DNA from: RGIG426 sp045639905
Lineage (GTDB): Bacteria; Bacillota; Clostridia; Oscillospirales; Acutalibacteraceae
Length of the DNA: 64,000 nt
Direction: 5' to 3'
NCBI GenBank assembly: GCA_045639905.1
Contig: JAZUDZ010000040.1
Location: 23,090 to 87,089 of the forward strand
Under the pieces are notes generated by a model. The model searched no databases, had not been told where the DNA came from, and saw nothing but the letters and a program-made list of their open reading frames with translations. Both the position numbers and the translations under genes were made by a program. Of the stretch, positions 25,892-34,376 are shown in pieces (position 1 is the first letter of the stretch; each line of letters opens with the position of its first letter).

Positions 25892-27154
25892 TTAGATTTC
25901 AATTCGACAGATATCGGCTCCCACGTCATGGAGCTTTTCCATAAAGTTTTCATAGCCGCGTTCAATCCATTTGATATCTTCGATTTCCGTTTGTCCTTCG
26001 GCGGCAAGTGCGGCAATCATCATAGCGGCACCGGCACGCAGGTCAAGGGCTCGAACGGAAGTGCCGGTCAGACCGGGAACTCCGTTGATGACGGCGACCT
26101 TTCCGGCGGCCATAATGTTGGCGTTCATACGGTTCAGTTCCGTCGTGTATCGGAACCGGTTGTCCCAAACACTTTCAATGATATAGCTTTGTCCTTCGGC
26201 CAAGGCCAGCAGGACGGCAACCTGCGGCTGCATATCCGTCGGAAATCCCGGATGCGGCTGGGTTACGATATTACAGGGCTTGATAGGACCGTCCATCACA
26301 ACACGGATGGTGTCGTCATGTTCGATAACGTTGGCGCCCATCAAACGAAGTTTTTCCGAAATGGGTTCCATATGCTTCGGGATGACGTTGTGGAGCAAAA
26401 TATCGCCACGGGTGGCAACGGCACAAGCCATAAAGGTTCCGGCTTCAATTTGGTCGGGGATGACGGAGTATTCCACACCGTGCAAATCTTTTACGCCGCG
26501 AATTTTAATGGTATCGGTACCGGCGCCGCGAATGTCCGCGCCCATGGCGTTTAAAAGGTTGGCCACGTCAACGATATGGGGCTCTTTGGCAGCCGGGTTA
26601 ATCGTAGTTGTACCTTCCGCTTTGACGGCCGCCAGCATAATATTGATGGTGGCTCCGACGGAAACCATGTCCAGCTGGATTTCCGCTCCGGCAAGCCGTT
26701 CCGCACGGGCTGCAATCATACCGTCCTCAATGATGGGAGGAATGTCGGCCCCGAGCGCTTGAAAACCGCGAAGATGTTGGTCTATCGGTCGTACACCGAA
26801 GTTGCACCCACCCGGAAGAAAAATGCTGGCATCGTGGAACTGGCCGAGAAGGGATCCCAAAAAGTAGTAGGAAGCACGCATCAGTTTTCCGTATTCGTGG
26901 GGAACCGTATGGGTGTTGATGGTTGTCGGGTTGATTTTCACCGTGTTCTTGTTAATGCGGTCGACGGTGGCCCCGAGACTCTTTAAAATATCCAAAGAAA
27001 GAAGGGCGTCGGAAATGTTCGGAATGTTGCTGATGGTGCAGGGTTCATCAGCCAAAACCACAGCAGACAAAATGGGCAAACAGGCATTTTTGGAACCGCC
27101 GATTTCGATTTCACCGGTTAAGCGGTTGCCGCCTTGGACACGATATTTGCTCAT
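25892..27154 (-). CDS. murA: UDP-N-acetylglucosamine 1-carboxyvinyltransferase
   Basis: 420 residues from ATG 27154, which follows GGGAGGAAGG. It shows the EPSP-synthase fold with GGSKNACLPILSA near the N-terminus and the active-site cysteine in PGGCNFGVRPIDQHL, the fosfomycin target. EAGTFMACA and HPGFPTDMQPQ lie further on. It catalyses the first committed step of peptidoglycan synthesis. It is first of a three-gene minus-strand unit with its own promoter. Firmicutes often carry two murA copies; I cannot say which paralogue this is. Confidence 0.96.
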   Translation of the reverse strand: MSKYRVQGGNRLTGEIEIGGSKNACLPILSAVVLADEPCTISNIPNISDALLSLDILKSLGATVDRINKNTVKINPTTINTHTVPHEYGKLMRASYYFLGSLLGQFHDASIFLPGGCNFGVRPIDQHLRGFQALGADIPPIIEDGMIAARAERLAGAEIQLDMVSVGATINIMLAAVKAEGTTTINPAAKEPHIVDVANLLNAMGADIRGAGTDTIKIRGVKDLHGVEYSVIPDQIEAGTFMACAVATRGDILLHNVIPKHMEPISEKLRLMGANVIEHDDTIRVVMDGPIKPCNIVTQPHPGFPTDMQPQVAVLLALAEGQSYIIESVWDNRFRYTTELNRMNANIMAAGKVAVINGVPGLTGTSVRALDLRAGAAMMIAALAAEGQTEIEDIKWIERGYENFMEKLHDVGADICRIEI

Positions 27155-27204
27155 GAATTTCCTTCCTCCCTTCCGTCGGATTTTACTTTTCCACAATTAA
27201 GGTT

Positions 27205-27233
27205 ATTATAACAACAGAGAAGGAAAAAAGCAA
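27205..27233 (-). promoter_or_regulatory. Promoter of the murA operon
   Basis: Minus-strand TTGCTT (27228-27233), a 17-base spacer, and TATAAT (27205-27210) preceded by TGT (extended -10). Confidence 0.7.
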
Positions 27234-27311
27234 TAGAACGAGCTCCCGGAATCACACTTTTTTTGTATACTTTACCAGGTGTCCGAACGCCATTTTTTTC
27301 GGTCTCAAGGG

Positions 27312-27340
27312 TTGACATTGAAACAAAATTATTCTATTAT
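27312..27340 (+). promoter_or_regulatory. Promoter of tRNA-Leu
   Basis: TTGACA (27312-27317), a 17-base spacer and TATTAT (27335-27340), ending 15 bases before the tRNA 5' end. Confidence 0.9.
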
Positions 27341-27355
27341 GATACCGTTCTGTTC

Positions 27356-27442
27356 GCTGGTGTGGCGGAACTGGCAGACGCCCAGGACTTAAAATCCTGT
27401 GATAGCAATATCGTACCGGTTCGATCCCGGTCACCAGCACCA
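27356..27442 (+). tRNA. tRNA-Leu (anticodon TAA)
   Basis: The 87-base gene has acceptor arms GCTGGTG / CACCAGC, a class II long variable arm, anticodon TAA in the loop ACTTAAAAT, the T-loop GGTTCGATCCC and an encoded CCA end. It reads UUA codons. It stands alone between two minus-strand genes with its own promoter and terminator. Confidence 0.96.
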
Positions 27443-27480
27443 AAAAGCCGAGCTCTGAAAGAGCCCGGCTTTTTACTTTT
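27443..27480. terminator. Terminator after tRNA-Leu, shared with the LRR gene
   Basis: AAAAGCCGAGCTCT pairs with AGAGCCCGGCTTTT with one mismatch around a short loop, then a T-run. The A-run on the left arm would serve the convergent LRR gene, which ends at 27487. Confidence 0.85.
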
Positions 27481-27486
27481 TTGCGG

Positions 27487-29448
27487 TTAAATATAGGTTA
27501 TTTTTGCATCAGTTAAAGGTTTGTTTTCTTCTCCGACGGCAATATGATTCCACTGCCAGGATTTTCCGGTGTAGAACACGTCTTTGAGGCTTTCACATCT
27601 GTAAAACGCATACGATGCAATAAAGACCGTATCTTTCGTGATTTGAATTGATTGCAAACAATAGCACTCGTAAAATGCATATTGGCCGATGCCGTCGATG
27701 CTTTCCGGCATGGTGACGCTCACGAGAGTCCGGCAACCCATGCAAAGTCCGGTGGGAATTCTGGTAAGACCTTTCGGCAGCACAATATCCCTTAGCACGG
27801 TGCAATCATAGAACAAACAGTCTCCGAGAGATGTAACGGAGTCTGGAATGTCCATTTTCATTAAGGCACTGCAGCCGGAAAATACATACTTTCCGAGGGA
27901 CTGCAGGGTGTCCGGAAGAGCCAACTTCCGCAAAGAGGTACAACAGCTGAACGCATAGTCCGCAATGGTTAAAACCGATTCCGGAATGGATAGGTTCTCC
28001 AGCTTGCAGCAGTTACAGAAAGCATATGCACCGATGGTCGTTAAAGATTTCGGAAGGTCTAAGGACACCAAAGACGTGCAATGTTCAAAGCAGGAATCCG
28101 AAAGGGTTTGCAGTTTGCCCGGAAGATGAATGTCCTGTAGATTCTCACAGGAATAGAAGGCATAACTTTGAATGCGGGATACGGTGTCGGGAATTTGAAT
28201 CTTCTTTAGAAAATCAGCCTGAGCAAAAGCACTTTCGGCAATTTCTTCGGTGCCGACCGGGACTGTATAATCGGAGGCTTTTCGTCCTCCCGGATAATGA
28301 ATCAGTGTTTTTCCGTCGGAAGAATACAGGACACCGTTTTTGCTTTGAAAATTCGGATTGCTTTCGACGGTATACGCCGTTAGATTGTCACAGCCGACAA
28401 AGGCATTTGGATGTAAGACGGAAAGGCCGACCGGAAGGTTGACTGCAGTCAGCTCTTTACAGTCGTAAAAAGCATACTCCCCGATTTCAAGAAGATTTTC
28501 CGAAAAACGAACGGTCTTCAGATGGGAACATCCCTGAAAAGCACCGGTTTCGATGGTTTTGACCGATGAAGAAACGGTCAGAACTTTTAGATTCGGCTGA
28601 TTGGCCACGGCGTATTGACCGATGGTCTGCACGCCGTCCGGAATTTCGAAAGACTCGGAAACGTCGGGACAGAAAATCAGCTTTGTTCCGTCCTTGGAAT
28701 ACAGCATGTTACGGCTTGACATAAGGAACGGATTTTGCTCTGAGACCGTCATGGTCTCAATTCCGGACGATGTAAAGGAACCGGCACCGATGGCCTTTAA
28801 GCTGGCGGGAATGGCGAGGGTTTTCAGGGAACTGCATGCATCAAACATGTGGTCGCCCAAAAGGGCCAACCCCTCCGAAAGCGTGACGGATTGCAGGCTT
28901 TCGCAGTGGCCAAATGCGTAGCCGCCGATGGTGTTTAAACTGCTCGGAACGGTAATTTCCCGCAACGCAGAACATCCGGCAAAAGCGGAGGAGCCAAGCA
29001 GTGTTAAGCCTTCCGAAAGCGTGACGGAGGAAAGCTTTGTGCAGTAATAAAATGCTTTTTCCTGAACTGTCTTGACAGAGGAGGGTAAACGTACGGATGT
29101 CATTTCCGTATTTCCGTTAAAGGCGCTGACACCGATGGCTTTGACCGTGTCCGGAATGGTCACGGAGGTGATGGTTTCATTTCCATTAAAAGCGTAATCG
29201 CCGATGGCAACCACCGTATATAGGTCATCAAATTTTTGCGGGATGACGGGAGACGAATTTTTCCCCGTATATCCGGTGATTTCGGCAGTCTGATCGGAGT
29301 AGATTGTATAAAGGAAGCCGTCCTGCTCGTTGCCTGCCGAGACAATTTGCCGACCGGGTTCGGTCGGGTTGTCTTTTTGACATCCGCTGAAACAAATCAG
29401 CAGGGAAAAGAGACAAATCCATATCCCGATTTTACGTAGTGAAGTCAT
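27487..29448 (-). CDS. BspA-type leucine-rich repeat lipoprotein
   Basis: 653 residues from ATG 29448, chosen for GGAGGTG just upstream. A lipoprotein signal ends in FSGC (Cys23). Almost all of the rest is an array of roughly 20 LRR_5 repeats of about 23 residues. The consensus is L..I.IP.sV..IG.yAF..C..L, e.g. VTIPDTVKAIGVSAF and DIPDSVTSLGDCLFYDC. Two less regular islands (SKDGTKLIFCP and SSDGKTLIHYP) look like the interspersed YSKDGK segments common in BspA proteins. These surface proteins bind host or matrix ligands in other species. It is monocistronic, with tRNA-Leu convergent. The ligand is unknown. Confidence 0.9.
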   Translation of the reverse strand: MTSLRKIGIWICLFSLLICFSGCQKDNPTEPGRQIVSAGNEQDGFLYTIYSDQTAEITGYTGKNSSPVIPQKFDDLYTVVAIGDYAFNGNETITSVTIPDTVKAIGVSAFNGNTEMTSVRLPSSVKTVQEKAFYYCTKLSSVTLSEGLTLLGSSAFAGCSALREITVPSSLNTIGGYAFGHCESLQSVTLSEGLALLGDHMFDACSSLKTLAIPASLKAIGAGSFTSSGIETMTVSEQNPFLMSSRNMLYSKDGTKLIFCPDVSESFEIPDGVQTIGQYAVANQPNLKVLTVSSSVKTIETGAFQGCSHLKTVRFSENLLEIGEYAFYDCKELTAVNLPVGLSVLHPNAFVGCDNLTAYTVESNPNFQSKNGVLYSSDGKTLIHYPGGRKASDYTVPVGTEEIAESAFAQADFLKKIQIPDTVSRIQSYAFYSCENLQDIHLPGKLQTLSDSCFEHCTSLVSLDLPKSLTTIGAYAFCNCCKLENLSIPESVLTIADYAFSCCTSLRKLALPDTLQSLGKYVFSGCSALMKMDIPDSVTSLGDCLFYDCTVLRDIVLPKGLTRIPTGLCMGCRTLVSVTMPESIDGIGQYAFYECYCLQSIQITKDTVFIASYAFYRCESLKDVFYTGKSWQWNHIAVGEENKPLTDAKITYI

Positions 29449-29597
29449 GACGGCACCTCCTTTTTTCAGTCTGTTCTCATTATAGACAGTGCCGTGTCCA
29501 AAAGCAATAACCGCAGACTTCAAAAAACGATTTTTTGTGTGTTTTCGGGCACAAAAAAACAGCGGATTTGGACTTTTTGACATTTGCAAAAAAACAC

Positions 29598-29626
29598 TTG
29601 ACAATGGTATACATATAGTATATAGT
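29598..29626 (+). promoter_or_regulatory. Promoter of the ylxM-ffh operon
   Basis: TTGACA (29598-29603), a 17-base spacer, and TATAGT (29621-29626). Confidence 0.85.
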
Positions 29627-29674
29627 ATGTGTAAAGGTTTTTCCTTTACAGACAGGACGAAAGGAGAGAACATC

Positions 29675-30040
29675 ATGGCAAAAAATATGGAGCTATCCTT
29701 CTTATTCGACTTCTACGGCGACATGTTGACTGAAAAACAGCGTGACGTGGTGGAACTCTACTACAATGACGATTTGTCTCTGTCGGAAATCGCCGAAAAT
29801 GCCGGAATTACCCGTCAGGGTGTGCGGGATTCCATTAAACGTGCGGAAGCCCAAATGCTGGAAATGGAAGATCGTTTGGGTCTTGCAAAACGGTTTCGTG
29901 AAATGCGTGCGGAGATGGGTGCCATCTTGGAGGCAATTCAGGAAATCCGCAGCATAAACAGTACTATGTATCGTTCTCGCGAAATTGAGCAAAGTGCCGG
30001 TGTGATTGAAGAAACGGCCCGCAAATTGCTGGAAGACTGA
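29675..30040 (+). CDS. ylxM: YlxM-like putative HTH protein of the SRP operon
   Basis: 121 residues from ATG 29675, preceded by AAAGGAGAG. The N-terminal half is a sigma70 region 4-like helix-turn-helix (LTEKQRDVVELYYNDDLSLSEIAENAGITRQGVRDSIKRAE), exactly the YlxM/p13 family pattern. The C-terminal half is predicted helical, with a coiled-coil character. YlxM binds or modulates the signal recognition particle in streptococci. It is directly upstream of ffh by 17 bases, the universal Gram-positive arrangement. Confidence 0.93.
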   Translation: MAKNMELSFLFDFYGDMLTEKQRDVVELYYNDDLSLSEIAENAGITRQGVRDSIKRAEAQMLEMEDRLGLAKRFREMRAEMGAILEAIQEIRSINSTMYRSREIEQSAGVIEETARKLLED

Positions 30041-30057
30041 TTTCATAGGAGGACAAC

Positions 30058-31440
30058 ATGGCATTTGAAGGTCTTTCTGAAAAACTATCTGCAACATTTA
30101 AACGCCTTCGCGGACGTGGTCGCCTGAGTGAGGCTGACGTGAAAGAAGCCATGCGTGAAGTGCGCCTGGCACTCCTCGAAGCTGACGTTAACTACAAAGT
30201 TGCAAAAGAATTCACTAACAACGTAACTGCCCGTGCGGTTGGATCAGACGTTATGGAAAGTCTGACTCCGGCACAGATGGTTATTAAAATCGTAAACGAA
30301 GAACTGGTATCCCTGATGGGTGGGGAAGCCGAACGACTGGCTTATACCAACCATCCGCCTTGCATCATTATGATGTGCGGCTTGCAGGGCTCCGGTAAAA
30401 CGACCCACACGGCCAAACTCGGCAAGATGTTAAAGAATCAGGGCCATCGACCGCTTTTGGTTGCCTGTGACGTGTATCGTCCGGCTGCCATACAGCAATT
30501 GCAGGTCGTCGGCGAAGCGGTCGGCGTTCCGGTTTTTGAACGCGGAACGGCCAACCCGGTTGACATTGCCAAAGAAGCGGTGGAGCATGCAAGATTTCAT
30601 GGCAACGATTATGTCATCTTGGATACCGCCGGTCGTTTGCACATTGACGAACAACTGATGCAGGAACTGCAGAACATTAAGTCTACAGTTGCTCCTCACG
30701 AGATTTTGCTCGTTGTGGACGCCATGACCGGTCAGGATGCCGTTAATGTTTCGAAATCGTTTGATGACACACTGGGAATTACCGGTGTGATCCTTACAAA
30801 ACTTGACGGTGACACCCGCGGCGGTGCGGCTTTATCCGTTCGCTCCGTGACGGGGAAACCCATTAAGTTTGCCGGTACCGGCGAAAAATTCGATGACCTC
30901 GAAGTGTTCCATCCGTCCCGTATGGCTTCCCGTATTTTGGGAATGGGCGACGTGATGACGCTTATCGAAAAAGCCGAACAGCAGGTCAGCGAAAAAGAAG
31001 CGGAAGAACTGGCAAAGAAAATTCAGCAGGATAAATTTGATATGGAAGATCTGCTTGCGCAGTTCCGTCAAATTCGATCCATGGGCAATCTGAAAGATAT
31101 GCTCGCAATGGTTCCGGGTCTCGGAAAACAGATTAAGGACATGGATATTGATGACCGCCAGATTTTGCGCGTCGAATCCATTATCCTGTCCATGACCCCG
31201 GACGAGAGACATAAGCCGTCTATCATCAATCCGTCCCGCAAGCGCCGTATCGCCGCCGGATGCGGAATGAAGGTAGAAGACGTGAACCGGCTTCTCAAAC
31301 AATATGAGCAAATGCAGGATATTATGAAAAGGCTCAAGAAACCGGGCAAAAAAGGCCGCAGAGGATTTATGCCGAATATGGGTGGCATGAACTTCGGAGG
31401 CAAAAACCCTTTCGGAAATAACAATCCGTTCGGGATGTAA
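30058..31440 (+). CDS. ffh: Signal recognition particle protein Ffh (SRP54)
   Basis: 460 residues. The N domain and G domain show the GTP-binding motifs GLQGSGKTTHTAKL, DTAGRLH and TKLDGDTRGGAALS. The methionine-rich M domain (about 300-440) ends in a flexible GGMNFGGKNPFG tail. With 4.5S RNA and FtsY it targets nascent membrane proteins to SecYEG. It is second in the ylxM operon, with an AGGAGG-type site. The 4.5S RNA gene is not in this window. Confidence 0.98.
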   Translation: MAFEGLSEKLSATFKRLRGRGRLSEADVKEAMREVRLALLEADVNYKVAKEFTNNVTARAVGSDVMESLTPAQMVIKIVNEELVSLMGGEAERLAYTNHPPCIIMMCGLQGSGKTTHTAKLGKMLKNQGHRPLLVACDVYRPAAIQQLQVVGEAVGVPVFERGTANPVDIAKEAVEHARFHGNDYVILDTAGRLHIDEQLMQELQNIKSTVAPHEILLVVDAMTGQDAVNVSKSFDDTLGITGVILTKLDGDTRGGAALSVRSVTGKPIKFAGTGEKFDDLEVFHPSRMASRILGMGDVMTLIEKAEQQVSEKEAEELAKKIQQDKFDMEDLLAQFRQIRSMGNLKDMLAMVPGLGKQIKDMDIDDRQILRVESIILSMTPDERHKPSIINPSRKRRIAAGCGMKVEDVNRLLKQYEQMQDIMKRLKKPGKKGRRGFMPNMGGMNFGGKNPFGNNNPFGM

Positions 31441-31507
31441 CTTTTGTATTCAAACCTTATGGTTGAATAGATACCACATTACTAGAAAAAACTGGAGGTA
31501 AAGAAAC

Positions 31508-31744
31508 ATGGTTAAGATCAGACTTCGTCGTATGGGCGCAAAAAAAGCTCCGTTCTATCGTATTGTTGTTGCTGATTCCCGCTATCCGCGTGACGGCCGC
31601 TTCATCGAAGAAATCGGTGTTTACAATCCGCTCGTGGACCCGGCCGAGATCCGTGTGGATGTCGAAAAGGCTCAGAAATGGATTGCTAATGGTGCTCAGC
31701 CGACCGACACAGTGAAAGAGATCCTGAAGAAAGCTGGCATCTGA
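31508..31744 (+). CDS. rpsP: 30S ribosomal protein S16
   Basis: 78 residues, full length, with the conserved VKIRLRRMGAKKAPFYRIVVADSR start and the GVYNPL segment. It assembles early in the 30S subunit. It follows ffh by 67 bases, which hold a weak hairpin (31447-31467) and a GGAGG ribosome site, and precedes khpA by 36 bases. It is part of the ylxM-ffh-rpsP-khpA operon. Confidence 0.98.
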   Translation: MVKIRLRRMGAKKAPFYRIVVADSRYPRDGRFIEEIGVYNPLVDPAEIRVDVEKAQKWIANGAQPTDTVKEILKKAGI

Positions 31745-31780
31745 TTATTAGCTCGACTTTGATGGAAAGGAGGAGAAATA

Positions 31781-32014
31781 ATGAAAGAGTTGCTGACGCT
31801 GGTCGCTCAAGGTTTAGTTGAGAATCCTTCTGCGGTCAACGTGGATGAAGACGAAATGGACAACGAGGGTGTTATCGTTTTTCATCTGCATGTGGCAGAA
31901 GAAGACATGGGGCGAGTGATTGGTAAGCAAGGTCGTATCGCCAAGGCTATTCGAACTGTCATGCGCGCGGCCGCTGCCCGACAGGGTGTTAAAATCTCCG
32001 TCGAAATCGACTAA
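31781..32014 (+). CDS. khpA: KH-domain RNA-binding protein KhpA
   Basis: 77 residues forming a single type II KH domain with the GKQG RNA-binding loop (MGRVIGKQGRIAKAIRTVMRAAA). KhpA forms dimers with KhpB and binds many RNAs affecting cell division. The usual rpsP-khpA pairing is kept. The expected following genes rimM, trmD and rplS are absent; a terminator follows at once. AAGGAGGAG is the ribosome site. Confidence 0.95.
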   Translation: MKELLTLVAQGLVENPSAVNVDEDEMDNEGVIVFHLHVAEEDMGRVIGKQGRIAKAIRTVMRAAAARQGVKISVEID

Positions 32015-32021
32015 GCAATCT

Positions 32022-32054
32022 AAAAAGGGCTCGTGACAACACGAGCCCCTTTTT
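32022..32054 (+). terminator. Terminator after khpA
   Basis: A 9 bp GC-rich stem (32027-32035 with 32040-32048), a 4-base loop and a T-run (32050-32054). Confidence 0.9.
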
Positions 32055-32078
32055 CGTTGAACGAAAGGAAATACTACG

Positions 32079-32960
32079 ATGACCGGAATCATTTTGTACA
32101 ACGGATTTTGGAATGAAACAAAAATACCGGATCCGGCTTTACGGCTTCAGAAAGCTGCCGAAAGCCACGGATTGTTTTTAAAGCCGCGTCCCAACACGGC
32201 TTTTTCGGCGTATCTTGGTGACAGTGTGAGCGTTTCAGGGCTGGAGCCGGGACAGGTGGTATTATGCTGGGATAAGGATGTGCGTCTGATTCGGGCAATG
32301 GAAGCCGCCGGCGCACATGTGTACAATTGTCCGGATGCAGTTGCCGTTTGCGACGATAAGGCCGCAACGCATCTGGCTTTATCCGGAAAAAACATTCCGA
32401 TGCCGAAGACGATGGTGGCACCGATGACATATGTGGAATACGGGCAAGCCGGTAATCGGTTTTTGGAGGAAGCCGCGAAAGAAATCGGGTTTCCCCTGGT
32501 TTTTAAGGAATGTTTCGGTTCTCTTGGAGAACAGGTTTATTACATTGAAAATAAGGCAAAATTGGAAGAAAAGGCGAGTCAAATGAAACATCGTCCCTTC
32601 CTTTTGCAGGAATATATTGCAGAGTCCGCCGGGCACGACAAACGTTTATATGTGGTAGGCGACCGGGTTGTGGCGGCTATGCGGAGAGAATCCAAAACGG
32701 ATTTTCGGGCCAATATCGGTTCCGGCGGAACCGGATATGCCTATACACCGACTGACGCGGAAACCGAGCTCGCCGTTCGCTGCTGCAGAATTCTCGGATT
32801 GGATTTTGCGGGAGTGGACTTGCTGGATTCCAATCGCGGTACACTTGTATGTGAAGTAAACGCCAGCGCTCATATGGCGGAAATCACTCGCTGTACCGGT
32901 GTGGATGTGGCAGACGAAATTGTGAAGTATGTACTGAAACGGGAGGGAGTCTCATGCTGA
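32079..32960 (+). CDS. RimK-like ATP-grasp ligase
   Basis: 293 residues with an N-terminal pre-ATP-grasp domain and the RimK ATP-grasp core. The core includes CDDKAATHLALSGKNIPMPKT, the ATP-binding FPLVFKECFGSLGEQVY and LLQEYIAESAGHDKRLYVVG. The glycine loop GSGGTGYAYTP and the metal-binding DFAGVDLL ... VCEVNASAHM close the site. Such enzymes join an amino acid, often glutamate, to a carboxylate. The substrate here is unknown. It starts 24 bases after the khpA terminator and overlaps the next membrane protein gene by 7 bases, so those two are likely co-expressed. Confidence 0.85.
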   Translation: MTGIILYNGFWNETKIPDPALRLQKAAESHGLFLKPRPNTAFSAYLGDSVSVSGLEPGQVVLCWDKDVRLIRAMEAAGAHVYNCPDAVAVCDDKAATHLALSGKNIPMPKTMVAPMTYVEYGQAGNRFLEEAAKEIGFPLVFKECFGSLGEQVYYIENKAKLEEKASQMKHRPFLLQEYIAESAGHDKRLYVVGDRVVAAMRRESKTDFRANIGSGGTGYAYTPTDAETELAVRCCRILGLDFAGVDLLDSNRGTLVCEVNASAHMAEITRCTGVDVADEIVKYVLKREGVSC

Positions 32961-33559
32961 AAACAGAAGAAGGAAGACGGAAAATACTACTGACCTGTTC
33001 GGTCATTTCCCTGGTCTTTTTTATGCTTTTTTATATTGTGGAGGTTTTAAACCCGATTGTATGGGGTGTCCTTCTTTGTATCGGCGGCCTTATGACGCTG
33101 TTTGTGTATAAACGGTGGAAGGTTTTCCGTTTGGAAGCCGTATTTCGCATCATCTGTGCAACCGTTTGTATGGTGGCACTAATCTGGGGACTGTATGAAA
33201 GCTTTTTGGTCGGATTTGACGGGGCAAGCATTGCCAGTGCTTGGTCTACCATTACCGCTTTGGTTTTCGCCATTACCGTGTTCACCTTACCGTCGGCGGC
33301 GCTTACGGTATATTTGAATCCCGAAGATCCGAAGGGGTATAAAAAGCTGTTTCGGGAAACCACCTTTTTGGGGATTGTCGGAATCTATCTGCACGGTGTG
33401 GAACCGTTTTGCTTTGATGTGGTCCTGCGTTTGACCAGTAATGCCAACATATGGATTCACGGTGCGGTTTGTATTCTTGCCGCCGCGTTTTCCGTCTTTA
33501 TCGCCGTTCTTGGTTTTTTGATTTTGCTGGATGCACCGCAAAAAAAACAAGCAACCTAA
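32954..33559 (+). CDS. Membrane protein of unknown function
   Basis: 201 residues with five predicted membrane helices: about 11-28, 32-50, 62-83, 91-115 and 165-192. A short amphipathic or weak sixth may lie near 135-155. I recognise no family. Start 32954 follows GGGAGGG and overlaps the RimK-like gene by 7 bases, so translational coupling is likely. The protein could tether the ligase or its product at the membrane, but this is only a guess from coupling. The stop codon lies within the stem of the following terminator. Confidence 0.75.
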   Translation: MLKTEEGRRKILLTCSVISLVFFMLFYIVEVLNPIVWGVLLCIGGLMTLFVYKRWKVFRLEAVFRIICATVCMVALIWGLYESFLVGFDGASIASAWSTITALVFAITVFTLPSAALTVYLNPEDPKGYKKLFRETTFLGIVGIYLHGVEPFCFDVVLRLTSNANIWIHGAVCILAAAFSVFIAVLGFLILLDAPQKKQAT

Positions 33560-33572
33560 ATCGGCTGCTTGT
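33540..33572. terminator. Terminator between convergent membrane-protein and HTH genes
   Basis: A 10 bp stem with one mismatch (33547-33556 with 33563-33572) and a 6-base loop. An A-run at 33540-33546 gives a strong T-tail for the minus-strand HTH gene. The stem includes the plus gene's stop codon region. Confidence 0.8.
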
Positions 33573-34258
33573 CATTCTAAATCTTTTTCGGCGTTGTGCA
33601 GTAGGTTCATAAGGGATGTTGCAAACATGGGATATTCCTTTGCCAGCTCGTCCGGTACAATGTGCGGAAGAGCGGAAGGCTTAACCCCTTCTTTTGTGCC
33701 GACTGCGTGGCCGCCGGCCAACTGCGTGATTTCGGCATGCTGCATGGTCATCCGTCCGGTGATGGCGGCGCGATAACGGTAATCCGGAATTTCAAACAAC
33801 GCTTCCGGGTTTTTGGGATTCGCGACGTACAATTCACGGAACATTGCATAGACGGCCAGGGTTAAATATTCCGAAACTTCGGCTGTCAAAGCCTTATTAT
33901 TGCACTTTTGAAGCATATCGTACAAAATATGAATGGAGTTAAACAAAAGCTTTTTGTTTAATGTAATGGTGACGCTGCCGCGAGAACGGGTGTCCGGTTT
34001 TTCCTCATCGCCGGAAGGAATATCCTCCGCATTGATGATGGCACCGGTCTTGTCGGCAGTACGGCCGAGTAAATAGTCACAGGATACATTATAATAGTCA
34101 GCAACACGAACAACGAAGTCCAAACCGCCTTGACGGATTCCTTTTTCATAATGAGACAGCAAAGCCTGGGAAACACCCAAGTCGATGGCTGCCTGTTTTT
34201 GGCTCAGGCCTCTCTCTTTGCGGAGAAGAACCAGCATTCGGGAAAACGGTACCGCCAT
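33572..34258 (-). CDS. XRE-family transcriptional regulator
   Basis: 228 residues. Residues 8-62 are a Cro/C1 HTH (LVLLRKERGLSQKQAAIDLGVSQALLSHYEKG) with the downstream YNVSCDYLLGRT element. An acidic linker follows (about 72-92), then a helical domain of unknown function. The start is supported by AAAGGAGGT. It is transcribed alone from a good promoter (34318-34347) diverging from the histidine phosphatase gene, so it may repress that gene or itself. The target is not known. Confidence 0.85.
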   Translation of the reverse strand: MAVPFSRMLVLLRKERGLSQKQAAIDLGVSQALLSHYEKGIRQGGLDFVVRVADYYNVSCDYLLGRTADKTGAIINAEDIPSGDEEKPDTRSRGSVTITLNKKLLFNSIHILYDMLQKCNNKALTAEVSEYLTLAVYAMFRELYVANPKNPEALFEIPDYRYRAAITGRMTMQHAEITQLAGGHAVGTKEGVKPSALPHIVPDELAKEYPMFATSLMNLLHNAEKDLE

Positions 34259-34317
34259 GAGTCGGACCTCCTTTCGTGAAAAATATACAATCTGTTGAAA
34301 TTTGGGGTGGGAATAGC

Positions 34318-34347
34318 ATTATACTCTAAATGATTCTGATTTGTAAA
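34318..34347 (-). promoter_or_regulatory. Promoter of the XRE regulator gene
   Basis: Minus-strand TTTACA (34342-34347), an 18-base spacer and TATAAT (34318-34323). Confidence 0.75.
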
Positions 34348-34376
34348 GAGTTTATTTTTTGAAGCAGGTGAAAAAA

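Noticed and set aside
25775..26554. 259-codon open frame antisense to murA and the MBL gene
   Set aside because: Shadow of two well-conserved genes; no ribosome site and no recognisable domain.
27252..27443. 63-codon open frame over tRNA-Leu
   Set aside because: It is the reverse complement of the tRNA and its flanks, a frequent false call.
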